Shown one piece after another: positions 1 through 7,131 of a DNA stretch of 9,410 nt (within the stretch, counting starts at the first letter, position 1; each line of letters starts with the position of its first letter). The stretch spans positions 1 to 9,410 of the forward strand of contig JAUROO010000156.1 in NCBI GenBank assembly GCA_030829765.1, given 5' to 3'. This DNA is from Miltoncostaeales bacterium. GTDB lineage: Bacteria; Actinomycetota; Thermoleophilia; Miltoncostaeales; Miltoncostaeaceae. Below the pieces are notes generated by a model, which saw only the letters and a list, made by a program, of their open reading frames with translations, had not been told where the DNA came from and made no database searches. A program made the position numbers and the translations under genes.

Positions 1-722
1 GCCGGGGCGCCCGGCCCGGCGGCGACCGACGCGGCGCCCCGCCTGGCGCTGACGGTCGGGCCGGCGGCGATGCCGGTGGCCACCGAAGCGAGGCCGGGGC
101 CGGGGTTGCCGGGGATGGCCGCGGAGGTCTGGCGCTCCTGGTACTCCACCGGGTCGGCGGATCCGAGCACCGCCCCCTCCCGGCCGGCCGCGATCCACCG
201 CACCCGGGTGCCGTCGAGGCCCGAGGCGTACGGATGCGGGGCATTCCCGGCGCCGTTGCTCGACACCACCACCTCCTGGCCCTCGGAGGTGCAGCACCAG
301 GTCACCGGTCCCGCGAAGGATGTCCCCGATGCCGTCAGCGTGAACCCGCGTGACACGCCGGTGGCACGGATTGCCGTACCGGTGAGCGCGCCTGCGCTGG
401 TGCGCACGGTGACCGGCTTTGTCACACCGCTGATGCGCGTGCCCGATACCCGCGCGCGCCCGGCATCGGTGCGCCAGTACGTGAATGTGCGGGTGCGTGC
501 CGGCTGGGCGTCGGCCCACACGAGCGTCCCGCCTGCCATGTCCGCGCTGATCGCACCCCATCCATTGATGTTCGTGGCGCCGACAGCCGTGCCGGCCGAT
601 GCGCTGCATGCGAGGACGACGACGCCCGTCAGGGCGAGGCGGGCACCGCGCCATGCGGCGGGCAGGGCGCGGGGGCCCCGTGGGGCGGTGCGGTTCTCGG
701 GTCGCATGGTGCGGATACTCAT
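1..722 (-). CDS. Secreted or lipid-anchored protein of unknown function, N-terminal part
   Basis: The frame is open from ATG at 722-720 to the left edge, giving 240 visible residues with no stop; the C-terminus is missing. The N-terminus looks like a long actinobacterial export signal: a basic region with several Arg in residues 1-27, a hydrophobic core LALTGVVVLA (29-38), and a plausible signal-peptidase site at AVGA/TN (after residue 49). Cys39 in VLAC could instead be a weak lipobox. The mature part is Gly/Ala/Thr-rich, with alternating Val/Thr/Arg stretches that suggest beta structure, an adjacent Cys-Cys pair (TWCC, about 142-145) and a Gly/Pro/Ala-rich stretch from about 200. I recognise no domain. 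An AGGAGG-like GGAGG lies only 2 bases before the ATG, too close for ideal use; Met6 (707-705) is an alternative start with GGAGG 17 bases upstream. It is transcribed in the same direction as the OtsA-like gene, 122 bp downstream of it. That it is a real gene is supported by the signal peptide and the open frame; its function is unknown. Confidence 0.72.
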   Translation of the reverse strand, partial: MSIRTMRPENRTAPRGPRALPAAWRGARLALTGVVVLACSASAGTAVGATNINGWGAISADMAGGTLVWADAQPARTRTFTYWRTDAGRARVSGTRISGVTKPVTVRTSAGALTGTAIRATGVSRGFTLTASGTSFAGPVTWCCTSEGQEVVVSSNGAGNAPHPYASGLDGTRVRWIAAGREGAVLGSADPVEYQERQTSAAIPGNPGPGLASVATGIAAGPTVSARRGAASVAAGPGAP

Positions 723-844
723 GACCTCCGGTGCGTGCCGATGGAGGGCGGACGGGCCGGGGGTCCGCCCCATCGCGGCGACGAGGCTAGCGGAGCGCCC
801 CGCCCCCGGCGCCCTCCGGGGGTTCCGGCCCACCGGCGGGCGCA
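723..844. other. 122-bp intergenic gap between the OtsA-like gene and the secreted-protein gene
   Basis: This gap follows the OtsA-like stop and precedes the start of the secreted-protein gene, both on the minus strand. It holds one GC-only hairpin (see the terminator entry). On the minus strand TAGCCT (789-784) fits the loose actinobacterial -10 pattern TANNNT, about 62 bases before the downstream ATG, but no recognisable -35 element precedes it. I see no RNA gene or other signal here. Confidence 0.4.
803..822 (-). terminator. Possible U-less hairpin terminator after the OtsA-like gene
   Basis: CCCCCGG (803-809) and CCGGGGG (816-822) form a perfect 7-bp GC stem with a 6-base loop, 23 bases past the stop of the minus-strand OtsA-like gene. 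No T-tract follows on the minus strand, so it is not a canonical intrinsic terminator. High-GC actinobacteria often have such U-less hairpins, but similar stems arise by chance in sequence of this composition. Confidence 0.25.
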
Positions 845-2326
845 TCACCCCTGCGTGCCGGGCGGCAGCACCGCACGGCCGCGAAGGTCCTCGATGTCGT
901 CGATCTGTGCCTTCAGCCACTTGGCGATGTCGTTCTCGCTGATCACGTGGCGAATGGCCTCCCCCCGCGCCCGGCGTTCGGCCCGCGGCATGGTGAGCGC
1001 CTGGTGCAGGGCCTCTGCCTGCGCCTCGATGTCGAACGGGTTCACGCCGATGCTGAACGCCCCGATCTCCTCGTACGCGCCGACGTTCTCCGACAGCACC
1101 AGAACGCCGTCGCGCTCGTTCACCAGCACGGATTCCTTGGCCACGAGGTTCATGCCGTCGAAGATCGAGTTCACGAGCATTACGTCGAAGTGCTTGTAGG
1201 CCGTGACCGCGAGGGGCAGATTGCTCTCGAACCGCAGTTCGATGGGCATCCAGTCGGTGTTGCCGTGCCGGGTGTTGATGCGGCTGACCAGGTCGGTGAT
1301 GCGCGTGACGTACTCCACGTACTCCGGCACGTCCTGCCGCGAGGGCTGGAGCATGGCGAAGAACGTGATCTCCTCGTGGAACTCCGGATGGCGGTCGAGG
1401 AATACATCGAAGGCCGTGAACCCGCGGAGGATGTTCTTTGAGAGGTCGGTGCGGTCCACCCGCACCACGAGGTGCCGGCGGCGCCGGCGCAGGAAGGTGG
1501 CCTCCTCCTGCCGCACGGCCTCGCTCGCGGCCAGCTCGGTGAAGCCGCGCGCATTGATCGAGATGGGGTAGTGGCGCACCGCCACGGTGCGCCCGCGGCA
1601 GTTCACCGTGAGGGCCTCGTAGTCCACCTCGAGGTCCAGCAGGTCCTCGCAGGACAGCAGGAAGTTCCGGGCGTACCGCTGGGTGTGGAAGGCCACGATG
1701 TCGTTGGCCAGCAGGCCCTCGACGATCGCCTCGCGGACGTGGGGAGGCAGCACGCGCCAGTAGTCCGGCTGCGGCCATGGGATGTGCACGAAGAAGTGCA
1801 GGAACGCCTCGGGTGCCCGCGCCCGGATGCCCGCGGGTGCCGTGTACAGGTGGTAGTCGTGGATCATCACGACGGCATCGGGACTCGACTCGAGGGCCTC
1901 GACCACGGCGTCGGCGAACAGGTCGTTGGCCACCACGTAGCCCTCCGACCACGCCGCGAGTTCCTCCTCGCGGATGTCCGGCACGTTCGACAGATCCCAC
2001 AGGTAGTGCTGGATGAACCACAGCATGGGGTTGGCGACCACGTTGTAGTAGCGCTCGTAGACCTCCGGCTCCATCACCACGAAGCGTCCCGTCGTGGACG
2101 TGCCCGCCTGCGGGATGGGAAACGGGCCGTCCGCCTCGGCGGCGACCCGCCGGTCGCCGTCCTCGATGGCCGCCGATATCCACAACACCGGCACGATGTC
2201 GATGAGTCCCGTGAGCGCGGTCACGAGCCCGCCCCCGGAGCGCACCACGCGCGCGCCGCCCTCCCCGTCGTCGATGAAGCCCACCGGGCCCCGGTTCGAA
2301 ACCAGGATGAGCGGCCGCCGCTCCAT
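845..2326 (-). CDS. otsA: Trehalose-6-phosphate synthase, GT20 family (OtsA-like)
   Basis: This 493-residue protein is predicted to transfer glucose from a nucleotide sugar to glucose-6-phosphate, giving trehalose-6-phosphate in the cytoplasm; trehalose is an osmoprotectant and envelope precursor in actinobacteria. GT20 hallmarks run in order: SNRGPV with Arg12; the YYN...MLWFIQHYLW block (93-110); HDYHL with Asp157; FFVHIPWP with His181; VDRTDLSKNI with Arg292 and Lys297; and FDGMNLVAKE with Asp390 and Glu398. All align with substrate-contact residues of E. coli OtsA. The length is normal for a synthase-only enzyme and there is no phosphatase domain. Some motifs are divergent: PISIN for the usual PIGID, and IFDGMN for LRDGMN. 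The open frame continues 116 residues upstream into antisense of the neighbour, but family homology starts at MERRPLILVSNRG, so ATG 2326-2324 is chosen. No Shine-Dalgarno precedes it, in keeping with the leaderless promoter proposed upstream. No OtsB is in the window. A related GT20 activity, such as glucosylglycerol-phosphate synthesis, cannot be excluded. Confidence 0.93.
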   Translation of the reverse strand: MERRPLILVSNRGPVGFIDDGEGGARVVRSGGGLVTALTGLIDIVPVLWISAAIEDGDRRVAAEADGPFPIPQAGTSTTGRFVVMEPEVYERYYNVVANPMLWFIQHYLWDLSNVPDIREEELAAWSEGYVVANDLFADAVVEALESSPDAVVMIHDYHLYTAPAGIRARAPEAFLHFFVHIPWPQPDYWRVLPPHVREAIVEGLLANDIVAFHTQRYARNFLLSCEDLLDLEVDYEALTVNCRGRTVAVRHYPISINARGFTELAASEAVRQEEATFLRRRRRHLVVRVDRTDLSKNILRGFTAFDVFLDRHPEFHEEITFFAMLQPSRQDVPEYVEYVTRITDLVSRINTRHGNTDWMPIELRFESNLPLAVTAYKHFDVMLVNSIFDGMNLVAKESVLVNERDGVLVLSENVGAYEEIGAFSIGVNPFDIEAQAEALHQALTMPRAERRARGEAIRHVISENDIAKWLKAQIDDIEDLRGRAVLPPGTQG

Positions 2327-2332
2327 GCGTCC

Positions 2333-2338
2333 ACTGTA
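2333..2338 (-). promoter_or_regulatory. Candidate leaderless -10 element for the OtsA-like gene
   Basis: Minus-strand TACAGT matches the actinobacterial -10 pattern TANNNT. It ends six bases before the A of the OtsA-like ATG, the spacing expected if transcription starts at or next to the start codon. No ribosome-binding site lies before that ATG, which agrees with a leaderless message. No convincing -35 box is visible. Confidence 0.4.
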
Positions 2339-2371
2339 CTCGCGATCCCGCGACGGTCCGGCCGCCGGTGC

Positions 2372-2377
2372 GATACT
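2372..2377 (+). promoter_or_regulatory. Candidate leaderless -10 element for the six-gene operon
   Basis: GATACT keeps the four strongest positions of TATAAT (A2, T3, A4, T6). It ends eight bases before ATG 2386, so transcription would begin close to the start codon. No purine-rich ribosome-binding site precedes the ATG. With the opposing TACAGT it would make this 59-bp gap a divergent promoter. No good -35 box is seen. Confidence 0.35.
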
Positions 2378-2385
2378 GCGCGCAG

Positions 2386-4149
2386 ATGCTGAACGGGCGC
2401 CTCTACCGGCTCTCATGGCTCGTCGCGGCGCTGGCGCTGCTCGTGGCCCTGCTGACGCTGGAAACTCCGGGCGGCACCCCCGACCCGCCCCTCCCGCCTG
2501 CGTTCGACGCGGTGGCGGCCCGGGGCATCGCCGCGGACATGGCCGAGGTAGCGCCCGAGCGCGCGCCCGGTACCCGCGGGGATGCCGCCTCCGCCACGTG
2601 GATCGCCACCCAGCTGGCCGCGGTCCCGGGTGCCACGCCCGTGCGCCGGCAGCGCTTCTCGGTGCTCGGCCCATCCGGGCGCGTGATCACCGAGAACGTC
2701 TACGTGGTGCTGCCGGCGCGGACCGGCGCGGCCGCGGCGCCGGCCCTGGTCATCTCCGCGCCGCGTGATACCCCGCCCGGCGTCAGCGGCGGCGAGAGCG
2801 GATCCGCCGTGCTGGTGCAGCTGGCCCGCTCGCTGGGGGTCGTCGCGCGCAACCGCCCCGTGGTGCTGGTGTCCACCGGCGGATCCACCGTGGGCAATGC
2901 CGGCGCCCGCTGGTTCGCCAGCCGGTTCTCCGGGTGGCCCATCGCCGCCGCGGTGTCGCTGGATGACCCGGCCGGGGCATCCGGCGGCCTGCACATCTGG
3001 GACGACGGCCAGGACGGGCGACGGTCCATCCCGGTGGCGTCTGCCGCCGAGCAGGCGGCGGCGCGCGCCGATGCGCCGGTCGCGCCCGCGCCGGGGCCCT
3101 TCCCGCAGATGGCGGGCATGGCCGTGCCCCAGACATCCGGGGACCAGGCCGCCTACATCGCGCTGGGGATCCCCGCGGTCTCCCTGGCGTCGCGACCGGA
3201 GGGCCCTGCCACGGGTGGTGGCCTGCCCGCGGAGGACTCCCTGGGTGATGCCGGGCGCACGGCCGAGACCTTCATCGCCTCGCTGGACGAGGTGGACGCG
3301 CTGCCGGCCCCGGCGGCGGGGGTGATCATCAACGGCCGCGAACTGCGTCCCGTGATGAGCAGGGTGGTGATCCTGCTGCTGGCCCTTCCCCTCCTGGTGG
3401 CGGCCCTCGACCTCGCCGTGCGCCTGCGGCGCGCGGGCGTGCGCGTCACGCCGTTCGTCGCGGCGCTGCTCTGGCGCTTCGTGCCCGTGGTCGTCGCGCT
3501 GCTGGTCGCGCACCTGCTGGCCACCGCCGGCATGATCGCGCCCGCTGCCGGTGGATGGCCGCCGCTCGCCGAGCAGGTGCCCTTCGACCTCGCTGCGATC
3601 GTGGCGATCGTGCTGTCGGTGGGCGCCGGCGTGCTGGCCTGGCTGCCGGTGCGCCACCGGGCAACCCGCCGCGACGCGGAGGTGGCATCGCGTGCGGCGA
3701 CCGGCGTGATCGCCTTGGGGGTGGTGTGCGTGCTTCTGTGGATCGCCAGTCCGTTCGGTCTGCTGGTGGCGCTGCCCGCCGCCCACGCGGCGCTGGTGGC
3801 CACACGGGCGCGGCGGCCATGGCAGGTGGTGGGCCTGGCGCTCGTGGCGGCGGCTCCCGCGGTCCTGCTCACGTGGTGGGTGGCCGGACGCATTGACCGT
3901 GGCATCCCCTATTCGGCCTGGTACCTGATCGAGACGACTGCATCCGGTGCGCGTGGCGTCATCGGGCCCCTGCTGGCCGCCGCCGTGCTCGTGACCGTCT
4001 GGAGCCTCGGTTCACTCGTGATGTCGCGGGTGCGGCGTGGGCTCGTGGCATCCGGTCCGTACCGGCCGGTTCCCACGGAGGACGAGCGCATGGCCCGTCG
4101 CGGACGGCGCCCGCTGCCGCGTGCGTCACTGCCGGGGCGGCGCGGCTGA
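2386..4149 (+). CDS. Membrane protein with degenerate M28-peptidase-like domain
   Basis: The protein has 587 residues from ATG 2386; GTG 2368 in the same frame would add six. One N-terminal membrane segment (about 9-25) leads to a predicted extracytoplasmic domain (about 40-310), then six or seven membrane helices (about 327-547) and a basic Arg-rich tail. The middle domain follows the course of M28 zinc aminopeptidases, including a GDQAAYIALGIPAV block like the family's SDHxxFxxxGIPA, but most metal ligands are gone. The H-x-D site reads P126-R-D128, the DNASG site reads GGESG (135-139), the Glu-Glu pair reads Ser167-Thr168, and the last His is Gln254. Only Asp128 and Asp193 seem kept. It is therefore probably not a working metallopeptidase; a binding or scaffold role is inferred. 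It heads a tight operon with glycosyltransferases, and its TGA overlaps the next ATG by one base. The M28 assignment rests on motif order, not on a search. Confidence 0.85.
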   Translation: MLNGRLYRLSWLVAALALLVALLTLETPGGTPDPPLPPAFDAVAARGIAADMAEVAPERAPGTRGDAASATWIATQLAAVPGATPVRRQRFSVLGPSGRVITENVYVVLPARTGAAAAPALVISAPRDTPPGVSGGESGSAVLVQLARSLGVVARNRPVVLVSTGGSTVGNAGARWFASRFSGWPIAAAVSLDDPAGASGGLHIWDDGQDGRRSIPVASAAEQAAARADAPVAPAPGPFPQMAGMAVPQTSGDQAAYIALGIPAVSLASRPEGPATGGGLPAEDSLGDAGRTAETFIASLDEVDALPAPAAGVIINGRELRPVMSRVVILLLALPLLVAALDLAVRLRRAGVRVTPFVAALLWRFVPVVVALLVAHLLATAGMIAPAAGGWPPLAEQVPFDLAAIVAIVLSVGAGVLAWLPVRHRATRRDAEVASRAATGVIALGVVCVLLWIASPFGLLVALPAAHAALVATRARRPWQVVGLALVAAAPAVLLTWWVAGRIDRGIPYSAWYLIETTASGARGVIGPLLAAAVLVTVWSLGSLVMSRVRRGLVASGPYRPVPTEDERMARRGRRPLPRASLPGRRG

Positions 4150-5099
4150 TGGCATCCCACCGCCTCATCTCCGTCGTCATCCCGGTATTCGACGAGCGGG
4201 ATTCACTCGAGGAGCTCGTCGGTGAGGTGCTGCCGGTGATGCGCGCGATCGGCGCGCCCTTCGAGGTGATCTTCGTGGACGACGGCTCGCGCGACGGCGG
4301 TGACCTGGTTCTGGCCGACCTCGCCCGCCGGCACGACGAGATCCGCGTCGTGCGCCTGCGCAGCAACTTCGGCAAGGGGGCTGCGCTCACCGCCGGGTTC
4401 CGCGAGGCGCGCGGCGAGGTGGTCATCACCATCGATGCCGACCTGCAGGATGACCCCGCGGAGATCCCGCGCCTCCTCGCGGCCCTGGATGACGGCGCAG
4501 ACCTGGTGTCGGGCTGGAAGCAGCAGCGGAACGACCCGTGGAACAAGACCGTGCCGTCACGGGTGTTCAACGGGGTCGCCCGCCGCGCCTCGGGGGTTGA
4601 CCTGCACGATCTCAACTGCGGCTTCAAGGCGTACCGCGCGGATGTCGTGCGCGCCCTGGCCATCCCGGGCGAGATGTACCGCTTCATCCCGGTGATCGCC
4701 GCATCCGAGGGCTTCCGGGTTGCAGAGGTGCCCGTCAATCACCGCGCCCGGCGGCATGGACGATCGAAGTACGGGTTCGAGCGCTACCTGCGCGGCCTGC
4801 TGGACCTGATCACGATCTCGTTCGTGGGGCGCTACCGCCACCGGCCGATGCACTTCTTCGGCGGCATGGGCCTGCTGCTGTTCCTTGCAGGCGTGGGGAT
4901 CTCCGTGTACCTGACCATCGTGAAGATCCTGGGCCAGGCAATCGGCGGGCGGCCACTGCTGATCCTTGGCGTGCTGCTGATCGTCGTGGGGATTCAGCTG
5001 TTCACGATCGGCCTGGTGAGCGAGCTGATCCAGCGCGGCCGCATGCGCTCGGAGGACGACGAGGCCACCTCGCGCATCGAGCGCGTCATCCGGGGGTGA
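4149..5099 (+). CDS. GT2 polyprenyl-phosphate sugar transferase (GtrB/DPM1-like)
   Basis: This 316-residue protein is predicted to move a sugar from a nucleotide donor to polyprenyl phosphate on the cytoplasmic face of the membrane, making a lipid-linked donor for enzymes outside. The GT-A fold is plain: ISVVIPVFDE at 7-16, VDDGS at 43-47, the NFGKGAAL block at 73-80, the metal-binding D96-A-D98 followed by LQDDP, DLNCGFKAYR at 154-163 and HGRSKYGFERY at 203-213. The last is the signature of the GtrB/DPM1/ArnC-like branch. Two C-terminal hydrophobic segments (about 234-258 and 269-291) give the membrane anchoring seen in GtrB-type enzymes. Its ATG overlaps the preceding TGA (TGATG), suggesting translational coupling, and its own stop overlaps the next GTG. 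The sugar cannot be told from the sequence; glucose or mannose is usual for relatives. Confidence 0.93.
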   Translation: MASHRLISVVIPVFDERDSLEELVGEVLPVMRAIGAPFEVIFVDDGSRDGGDLVLADLARRHDEIRVVRLRSNFGKGAALTAGFREARGEVVITIDADLQDDPAEIPRLLAALDDGADLVSGWKQQRNDPWNKTVPSRVFNGVARRASGVDLHDLNCGFKAYRADVVRALAIPGEMYRFIPVIAASEGFRVAEVPVNHRARRHGRSKYGFERYLRGLLDLITISFVGRYRHRPMHFFGGMGLLLFLAGVGISVYLTIVKILGQAIGGRPLLILGVLLIVVGIQLFTIGLVSELIQRGRMRSEDDEATSRIERVIRG

Positions 5100-6217
5100 C
5101 CCGGCCTCCTAAGGTGGAATGGGTGGGCACCTACGAGCGTGCCTATCCCCGCACCCGGGTGCTGGTGGAGGGCCTCCGCGCGCATGGGGTGGGCGTGGCG
5201 GAGCGGCACCGGCCCGTATGGGAGCGCACCCGCCACAAGGCGGGGGGCTTCCTGGCGCCCACGCGCCTGGGCCGCGCCGCCGGCTCATGGCTGGGCGCGT
5301 GGGGTGGCATCGCGATGGCCGAGGCCCGCGCCGCGGGCCGGGTGGACGCCGTGGTGGCGGGCTACCCCGCCCAGCCCGACGCCCTGCCGGCCCGGATGGT
5401 GGCGGCGGCACGGCGCGCACCGCTCGTGGTGGACATGATGGTGTCGCTGGCCGACACGCTCGGTGACGACCGCGGGCGCGCGGGACCGGTTGCGCACCGG
5501 GCCCTTGCGGCCGTTGATCGGCTGGCCCTCGGCGTGGCGGACCTCGTGCTGGCGGACACCCGGGCCAATGCGGAGTTCCTGGGCGAGCGCTTCGGCGTCG
5601 CCGCCGGCCGCGTGATGGTGCTGCCGGTGGGCGCGGAGCCCGGGGCCTTCCCGTGCACGCCCCTCCCCCCGGGCCCGTGCCATGCGCTGTGGTACGGGAA
5701 GCTCTCGCCCATGCATGGCCTGGACGTGGTACTCGACGCTGCACGCATCCCGGGTACCCCCCCGATCCGGCTGATCGGCGAGGGGCAGCTGGACGCGTGG
5801 CTCGGGGAGGAGCTCCGCCGTGACCCGCCTGCGGCACTGCGCCATGTGCCATGGGTTCCCTACGGGGCCCTGGGAGAGGAGGTCGCGGCGAGCGGGATCG
5901 TGCTCGGCATCTTCGGCCGGAGTGCGAAGGCGGCGCGCGTGGTTCCGAACAAGGTCTTCCAGGCCATGGCGGCGGGTCGGCCGATCATCACCGCCGACAC
6001 CCCGGGCATCCGCGAGGTGCTGACGCACGGGCGCGACGCCGTGCTGGTGCCGCCCGGCGAGCCCTCCGCGCTGGCCGCCGCGCTCATCGCGCTCGCCGGG
6101 GATCCGGCCGCCCGACGCGCGCTTGGCGCCGCCGCGCGCCGGCGGTACGAGGAGGTCGGCACGCCGGAGGCCGTGGCGCGTCCCCTCGCCGCCTGGCTGC
6201 GGGAGCGCGCCCGGTGA
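5096..6217 (+). CDS. Glycosyltransferase family 4 (GT-B fold)
   Basis: This 373-residue protein is probably a cytoplasmic or membrane-associated transferase that moves a sugar from a nucleotide donor onto a lipid or glycan. The N-terminal half opens with the first Rossmann strand VEWVGTYERAYPR (7-19), followed by a variable acceptor domain. The C-terminal half has the GT4 donor-side features: WYGKLSPMHGLD (209-220), IRLIGEG (234-240), and the block VVPNKVFQAMAAGRPIITAD (282-301) followed by GIREVL. Gln289 stands where many GT4 members have the second Glu of the EX7E motif; a PNKVxQAxA variant seems normal for this subgroup. GTG 5096 is chosen because it overlaps the preceding TGA by four bases (GTGA) and leaves the first strand whole. 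GTG 5123, with AAGGTGG six bases upstream, would cut that strand. The stop again overlaps the next GTG. Donor and acceptor are unknown; the context points to an envelope glycolipid or glycan. Confidence 0.9.
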   Translation: MTRPPKVEWVGTYERAYPRTRVLVEGLRAHGVGVAERHRPVWERTRHKAGGFLAPTRLGRAAGSWLGAWGGIAMAEARAAGRVDAVVAGYPAQPDALPARMVAAARRAPLVVDMMVSLADTLGDDRGRAGPVAHRALAAVDRLALGVADLVLADTRANAEFLGERFGVAAGRVMVLPVGAEPGAFPCTPLPPGPCHALWYGKLSPMHGLDVVLDAARIPGTPPIRLIGEGQLDAWLGEELRRDPPAALRHVPWVPYGALGEEVAASGIVLGIFGRSAKAARVVPNKVFQAMAAGRPIITADTPGIREVLTHGRDAVLVPPGEPSALAAALIALAGDPAARRALGAAARRRYEEVGTPEAVARPLAAWLRERAR

Positions 6218-7131
6218 GCCGCCGAGGGTGGGTGCGGTGGGCCGGCCTGGTTGCGGGGCTGGCCATCATCGGGGCACTGGCCTGGACGATCGCCGACGCC
6301 TGGGACGTGGTCACGTCCTTCGACTGGCAGCCCTCGGCGGGGTGGCTGGCCCTGGCCGTCGTGCTCGCGCTGGGATCCCTCGCGCTATCGGCGCTCGCAT
6401 ACGAGGCCATCCTCGCGGGGCTGCACCGGCCGCCGCCCCCGGTGCTGGCCACGGTGTCGGCCTGGGCGCGGTCCCTGCTGGGCCGGTACGTGCCGGGCAA
6501 CCTGCTGATGGTGGTGGGGCGCGCGGTGATGGCCGAGGCGCATGGCGTGCCGAAGCGCGTGACGGTGGCGGCCACCACCTACGAGCAGGTGATCGCGCTC
6601 GTATCGGCATCGCTGCTCGCCGTGGTGGCCCTGCTGGACATCGGCTCCACGAGCGCGGTGGGTCCGGCCGCCTGGCTGGTGCTGGCCGTTCCCCTGGCCG
6701 CGCTGGTCCTTCACCCCCGCGCATTCGGCCCGTCGTCTGCGTGGGCGCTGCGCCGCGTGCGCCGCGAGCCGCTCGCGGTGCTGCTGCCGTTCGGCCGTGT
6801 CGTCCTGATGGTCGGGTGGTACCTGGTGACCTCCGCGCTGCTCGGCCTGTCGGTATGGGCCTTCATGCGGGGAGTGGGCGGCCCGGAGGTGGGTGACCCC
6901 GTCGGGGTGGCGTCCGGGTTCCTGCTGGCGTTCGTGGTGTCGATGCTGGTCTTCATCGTGCCGTCGGGCCTCGGCGTGCGGGATGCGGTGCTGGCGCTGG
7001 TGCTCTCCCGCCAGGTCCCCGGCGGGGTCGCGGTGGCCCTGAGCGTGGGGTCGCGGCTGTTCCTGATCGCCGTGGAGCTGGTGTTCATCGGCGTCGCGGC
7101 ATTCGCGGGCCGGGACCGCGGCCGGCCATGA
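6214..7131 (+). CDS. LPG-synthase-TM / UPF0104 family membrane protein
   Basis: This 305-residue polytopic protein has about seven to eight hydrophobic segments. It has the two conserved blocks of the lysylphosphatidylglycerol-synthase transmembrane (UPF0104, AglD/MprF-like) family: RYVPGNLLMVVGRAVMAEAHG at residues 91-111, and PSGLGVRDAVLALVL at 250-264. The soluble lysyl-transferase domain of MprF is absent. Stand-alone members are common beside glycosyltransferases and are thought to take part in lipid or lipid-linked sugar translocation, but few have been tested. GTG 6214 overlaps the GT4 stop by four bases; the frame is also open far upstream, but that part is antisense-like shadow of the GT4 gene with no membrane character. 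The stop overlaps the next ATG (ATGA). Its place between a GT4 and a DUF2079 protein suggests a transport or anchoring step in the same pathway; this is inference. Confidence 0.88.
   Translation: MSRRGWVRWAGLVAGLAIIGALAWTIADAWDVVTSFDWQPSAGWLALAVVLALGSLALSALAYEAILAGLHRPPPPVLATVSAWARSLLGRYVPGNLLMVVGRAVMAEAHGVPKRVTVAATTYEQVIALVSASLLAVVALLDIGSTSAVGPAAWLVLAVPLAALVLHPRAFGPSSAWALRRVRREPLAVLLPFGRVVLMVGWYLVTSALLGLSVWAFMRGVGGPEVGDPVGVASGFLLAFVVSMLVFIVPSGLGVRDAVLALVLSRQVPGGVAVALSVGSRLFLIAVELVFIGVAAFAGRDRGRP

Noticed and set aside
70..942. Plus-strand open frame over the left end
   Set aside because: Its Ala/Arg/Pro-rich product has no recognisable features, and it overlaps both the signal-peptide gene on the minus strand and the end of the OtsA-like gene.
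2327..2674. N-terminal extension of the OtsA-like frame by 116 residues
   Set aside because: The added part is Arg/Pro/Ala-rich, lies antisense to the start of the pseudo-M28 gene, and precedes the point where GT20 homology begins (MERRPLILVSNRG).
2413..3786. Long minus-strand open frame opposite the pseudo-M28 gene
   Set aside because: It has the same His/Gln/Gly/Arg shadow composition and no start signal; the plus strand has clear membrane helices and an M28-like order.
5851..6213. Upstream extension of the UPF0104 frame
   Set aside because: The extra 121 residues are Arg/Gly/Ala-rich and out of frame within the GT4 donor domain; GTG 6214 with its GTGA overlap is the natural start.
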